Origin: Verrucomicrobiota bacterium
Lineage (GTDB): Bacteria; Verrucomicrobiota; Verrucomicrobiia; Limisphaerales; DSYF01
Direction of reading: 5' to 3'
DNA: 64,000 nt
Assembly (NCBI GenBank): GCA_025457615.1
Contig: JALOTZ010000003.1
Coordinates: 145,614-209,613 of the forward strand
In this document: in pieces, positions 61,014 to 64,000 of the stretch
Numbering within the stretch: the stretch's first letter is position 1
Layout: each line of letters begins with the position of its first letter
The notes under the pieces: model-generated
Databases searched by the model: none
Told to the model about the DNA's origin: nothing
Seen by the model: only the letters and a program-made list of their open reading frames with translations
Position numbers and translations under genes: made by a program

Positions 61014-61883
61014 ATGAACGTCGAGTTCCCTCCAGCAGCTGAAGCGGACAAGCTGCGCATTTATTTCTGGCCGAACCTTTTGACGGCGGGAAACCTGTTC
61101 TGCGGTTTTCTGGCCCTGACCAAGATTGTGGAGGCGAATCCGGGCTCGGAGCATTTTGTGCGCTCCATCCATGGCGCCCTGTTCCTGATTCTGCTGGCCA
61201 CCATTTTCGATCTCCTCGACGGGCGCGTCGCCCGGATGGCCGGCAAGGAAAGCCCCTTCGGACAGGAGTTTGATTCGCTGGCGGACATCATTTCCTTTGG
61301 CGCCGCGCCCGCCTTCCTGGTGCATCGGATCGTGCTGGCGGACATGTGGCCCGCGCATCCGCAGGTGGGCTGGTTGATTGCGTCAGTGTACCTGATTTGC
61401 GGCGCGTTCCGGCTGGCGCGTTTCAACTGCATGGCCCGGCGGGAGCGGTCCAGCGGCAGGGAGTTTCAAGGTTTCCCGATCCCGGCGGCGGCCGGGATGG
61501 TGGCCTCGCTGACGTTGCTGCTCCTGTGGGTGGAGGAGAAGGGGTTTCCCGAGAGCCGGTGGCGTTACATCCTGCCCGTGCTGCTCATCTTCCTCTCCGC
61601 CATGATGGTGAGCGAGGTGCGTTATCCCAGCTTCAAAGCGCTTGATTTCCGCGCCCGACGAACCTTCCCCAAGATGCTGGCGATTGTCCTGGTCGTGGCG
61701 GTCTTCGTGATCCTTTGGGAAAACGTCCTGCCCATCGCCGCCCCGGTCATCTTCTCCGCCTACCTGGTCTATGGCTTCGTCCGTCCCTGGCTTCCCAAGC
61801 GGACGCGCCAGGGCATCGAGGATGAGGATCTCGAGGAGGAAGCCCGGGAAGCCGATGCCGGCGCCCCGGACGCCCCGCGCTGA
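61014..61883 (+). CDS. pssA: CDP-diacylglycerol-serine O-phosphatidyltransferase
   Basis: This 289-residue membrane enzyme makes phosphatidylserine from CDP-diacylglycerol and serine. The CDP-alcohol phosphatidyltransferase motif is DGRVARMAGKESPFGQEFDS followed by LAD (DGxxAR...G...D...D). Six or so hydrophobic helices (LFLILLATIFDLL; SVYLICGAFRLARFNC; GMVASLTLLLLWVEEKG; MLAIVLVVAVFVILWENVLP) and an acidic C-terminal tail follow. It is in an operon with psd, upstream by four bases, and shares a TGATG with the LysE-family gene. The ATG at 61014 is used. Confidence 0.93.
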   Translation: MNVEFPPAAEADKLRIYFWPNLLTAGNLFCGFLALTKIVEANPGSEHFVRSIHGALFLILLATIFDLLDGRVARMAGKESPFGQEFDSLADIISFGAAPAFLVHRIVLADMWPAHPQVGWLIASVYLICGAFRLARFNCMARRERSSGREFQGFPIPAAAGMVASLTLLLLWVEEKGFPESRWRYILPVLLIFLSAMMVSEVRYPSFKALDFRARRTFPKMLAIVLVVAVFVILWENVLPIAAPVIFSAYLVYGFVRPWLPKRTRQGIEDEDLEEEAREADAGAPDAPR

Positions 61884-62572
61884 TGTCTGGCCTCGAGCCC
61901 ATTGTCCTGGCGGCTCTGGTGGGGTGCTTCAGTGGCTTCCTGATCTCCATGCCGGTGGGGCCGGTCAACCTGACAATTCTGAACGAGGGGGCGCAGCGGG
62001 GATTCCTGCACGCGGCCTTGATCAGTCTGGGCGCCGTCTCCATGGAGGTCATCTACTGCCTGATCGCTTTCACGGGCTTTGCGTCGTTGTTCGAAGCGGG
62101 CATCATCAAGGCGGCCATGGAACTGGTCAGCTTTGTGTTCCTGGTCTTCCTGGGATTCAAGTTCCTGGTGGCGCGGACGGTGGAGGCGCCAACCCATCTG
62201 ACCCGGGTGACGGATCGGATCGAGGCGCGCATCGAGGAGCGGTTGGATCCGCATTCGGCCTTCATGACGGGTTTTGTGCAGGTCATGGCCAACCCGGGCG
62301 TGCTGTTGTTCTGGATCATCCTGGCCGCCAACCTGATTTCTCGCGGCTGGGTCGGGCCTGCGGCGGCGGAGCGCCTGGCCTGTGTCGCCGGGGTGACGCT
62401 GGGCGTGGGTGGCTGGTTCCTGGGCCTGAGCGCGGCCGCCTCCCTCGGGCGGGCCAGGTTCAGCGAGCACGCCCTGCTGCAACTCGAACGCGCTTCGGGC
62501 GTGGCCCTGTTGATCCTGGCGGCCTGGCACGGGATCCACTTGATCCTGAGCCTGGCTCGCGGCGCGCTCTGA
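61883..62572 (+). CDS. LysE-family transporter
   Basis: This 229-residue protein has about six transmembrane helices and the LysE/RhtB-type N-terminal motif GFLISMPVGPVNLTILNEGA, QRGFLHAALISLGAVSMEVI, with FVFLVFLGFKFLVAR and NPGVLLFWIILAANLIS. Members export amino acids or related small molecules. The ATG at 61883 overlaps the pssA stop (TGATG), so translation is coupled to the phospholipid genes. The substrate is unknown; release of excess serine is a guess suggested only by the neighbour. Confidence 0.88.
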   Translation: MSGLEPIVLAALVGCFSGFLISMPVGPVNLTILNEGAQRGFLHAALISLGAVSMEVIYCLIAFTGFASLFEAGIIKAAMELVSFVFLVFLGFKFLVARTVEAPTHLTRVTDRIEARIEERLDPHSAFMTGFVQVMANPGVLLFWIILAANLISRGWVGPAAAERLACVAGVTLGVGGWFLGLSAAASLGRARFSEHALLQLERASGVALLILAAWHGIHLILSLARGAL

Positions 62573-62714
62573 ACTGCCGGCCAGCCGGGGCGCGGATCCA
62601 CCGCTCCAGCCTGCCATCGAGGTTGCCGCGAAGACACGACATGAAAGCATTGAGTTTCAAGGGGGAATCTGATTAGCTCGCCCGTCGCTTGGGAGTAATC
62701 AATCCATAACCGCC

Positions 62715-63824
62715 ATGCCTGAACCCGTTCCTTACCTCGATCTGAAGGCTCAACTCCAGCCCCTGCGAGCTGAGCTGGAAGCCGCCTTTGCCCGCACCCT
62801 CGACCATTGCTCCTTCTGCCTGGGACCCGACGTCGCCCAGTTCGAGAAGGACTTCGCGGCCTTCATCGGCACGCAACACTGCGTCGGCGTCAACAGCGGC
62901 ACCTCGGCCCTGCATATCGCGCTGCTGCTGCTGAACGTGGGGCCGGGCGACGAGGTCATCACCACGCCGTTCACCTTCGTCGCCACCAGTTGGGCGATTT
63001 CCTATGTGGGGGCGAGGCCGGTTTACGTGGACATTGATGACAACACGTTCAACCTCGATCCCCATCTCCTCGAGCAGGCCATCACGCCGAGAACCAAAGC
63101 CCTTCTGCCGGTGCATCTCTACGGTCATCCTTGTGACCTGGATCCGATCCTGGCTGTGGCCCGGAAACACAACCTGCCCCTGGTCGAAGACACGGCCCAG
63201 GCGCACGCGGCGAAATACAAGGGCCGGACGGTCGGGACGTTTGGCCAGATCTCCTGTTTCAGCTTCTATCCCGGCAAGAACCTCGGCGCCTGCGGCGAGG
63301 GCGGGGCCCTGCTGACCAACGACGCGGCCCTGGCCCAACGGGCGCGGGCGTTGCGGGAACATGGGTCCACCGTGCGCTATTACCACGACGAAGTGGGCTA
63401 CAATTACCGCATGGAGGGCATCCAGGGCGCCGCGCTGGGCGTCAAACTCAAGCACCTGGCCCGCTGGACGGAGGGGCGCCAGTCGGTGGCGCGGCGCTAC
63501 CACGAATTGCTGGCGGACACCCCCCTGCAACTGCCGGTGGAATCCGCCCGGGTGGAAAGCGCGTATCACCTGTATGTGGTCCGACACCCGAAACGGGACG
63601 ATTTGATGAAGTACCTCCAGGCGCACCAGGTCGGTTGCGCCCTGCACTACCCGCTGCCACTGCACCTCCAAAAATGCTACGCCTCACTCGGCTATCAGCC
63701 GGGCGATTTCCCGGTGGCGGAACGGGCCGCGCGGGAATGTCTCAGCCTGCCGATCTATCCCGAGCTGACCCAAGCCCAGATCGAGCGCGTGTCCGAGGTC
63801 ATCCACGACTACTTCCGGGGCTGA
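62715..63824 (+). CDS. DegT/DnrJ/EryC1/StrS-family aminotransferase
   Basis: This is a 369-residue PLP enzyme that transaminates keto-sugar nucleotides. Motifs are CVGVNSGTSALHIALLLLNV, DEVITTPFTFVATSWAISYV, VYVDIDDNTFNLDPHLLEQA, LPVHLYGHPCDLDPILAVAR and VEDTAQAHAAKYKGRTVGTF. The PLP lysine lies in CFSFYPGKNLGACGEGGALL, followed by VGYNYRMEGIQGAALGVKLK. The start MPEPVPYLDLKAQLQP at 62715 matches the family N-terminus. The product is likely an amino sugar for O-antigen or surface polysaccharide; no other sugar genes are in the window to name it. Confidence 0.92.
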   Translation: MPEPVPYLDLKAQLQPLRAELEAAFARTLDHCSFCLGPDVAQFEKDFAAFIGTQHCVGVNSGTSALHIALLLLNVGPGDEVITTPFTFVATSWAISYVGARPVYVDIDDNTFNLDPHLLEQAITPRTKALLPVHLYGHPCDLDPILAVARKHNLPLVEDTAQAHAAKYKGRTVGTFGQISCFSFYPGKNLGACGEGGALLTNDAALAQRARALREHGSTVRYYHDEVGYNYRMEGIQGAALGVKLKHLARWTEGRQSVARRYHELLADTPLQLPVESARVESAYHLYVVRHPKRDDLMKYLQAHQVGCALHYPLPLHLQKCYASLGYQPGDFPVAERAARECLSLPIYPELTQAQIERVSEVIHDYFRG

Positions 63825-63836
63825 CGCCGGACCGAA

Positions 63837-64000
63837 TCATTCCAATCCGCGCTCGGTCAAATCATCCTCGTCGAGGCCGAGGTAGTGACCCAGTTCGTGC
63901 AGCAGTGTGGTGCGCACTTCCTCCCGGAAGGCCCCCTCCTCGTGATCCGCGAACTCCCAAAGGTTGTCGAGGAACAGGATGATTTGCGGAGGCATCGGGG
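63837..64000 (-). CDS. Zincin-like metallopeptidase family protein, 5' end beyond the window
   Basis: The frame is open from the right edge to a stop at 63837, giving PPQIILFLDNLWEFADHE, FREEVRTTLLHELGHYLGLD and EDDLTERGLE. The HELGH zinc motif and the surrounding pattern match the small bacterial metallopeptidase family that resembles MMPs (about 120-140 residues). An ATG at 63995 lies inside the conserved part, so the real start is probably beyond the window. Only the C-terminal third can be described. Confidence 0.87.
   Translation of the reverse strand, partial: PMPPQIILFLDNLWEFADHEEGAFREEVRTTLLHELGHYLGLDEDDLTERGLE

Overview
The window is one continuous, GC-rich chromosomal segment. No rRNA is present, so its placement is inferred. 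Three things point to a Verrucomicrobiota bacterium, probably of the Pedosphaera/Limisphaerales type: Gram-negative envelope genes (a lipid A synthase N-terminal-like protein, SecDF, PssA/Psd, ExoD), a Rho with a short N-terminus, and many palindromic repeats, some of them inserted inside coding regions.

Layout. At 1-2 kb a cobalamin riboswitch on the minus strand precedes two translationally coupled secreted proteins, one of which runs off the left edge. At 2-3.6 kb lie a TlpA-type thioredoxin and a lipid-A-synthase N-terminal-like membrane protein. From 4.1 to 21.2 kb is a defence island. It holds a five-gene minus-strand cluster (C5 methyltransferase, GHKL ATPase, two uncharacterised proteins, Vsr nuclease), a VapBC-type and a RelE-type toxin-antitoxin pair, a ROK kinase, a decayed formylglycine-enzyme fragment, a plus-strand type III-like Mod/Res pair, and a DUF433/PIN-like toxin-antitoxin pair whose toxin is frameshifted.

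From 21 kb onward most genes are housekeeping: release factor 3, KamA, endonuclease III, phosphofructokinase, YajQ, an Na+/H+ antiporter, tRNA-His, the C-terminal half of a split CarB, ClpP-ClpX, LeuB, FabD, a Xer recombinase, PurC, a SCO-family copper protein, PriA, RecJ, an ExoD protein, a YqjD/E-type stress operon, TerC, SecDF-YajC, a WYL regulator, Rho, Psd-PssA, a LysE exporter and a sugar aminotransferase. A metallopeptidase is cut by the right edge.

The most unusual features are non-coding. (1) A structured leader of 230-240 nt, with two hairpins whose stems differ in sequence but still pair, lies directly upstream of both methyltransferase genes in the same orientation relative to each gene. 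(2) A different 153-nt leader with a possible promoter at its 5' end precedes both prfC and the spmAB-like gene. (3) A MITE-like family with about 19-bp terminal inverted repeats occupies many intergenic gaps, and two direct copies flank carB. (4) Palindromic elements sit in frame inside Vsr, Dcm and release factor 3, and one separates mod from res. How the defence island's parts cooperate is inferred from gene order only.
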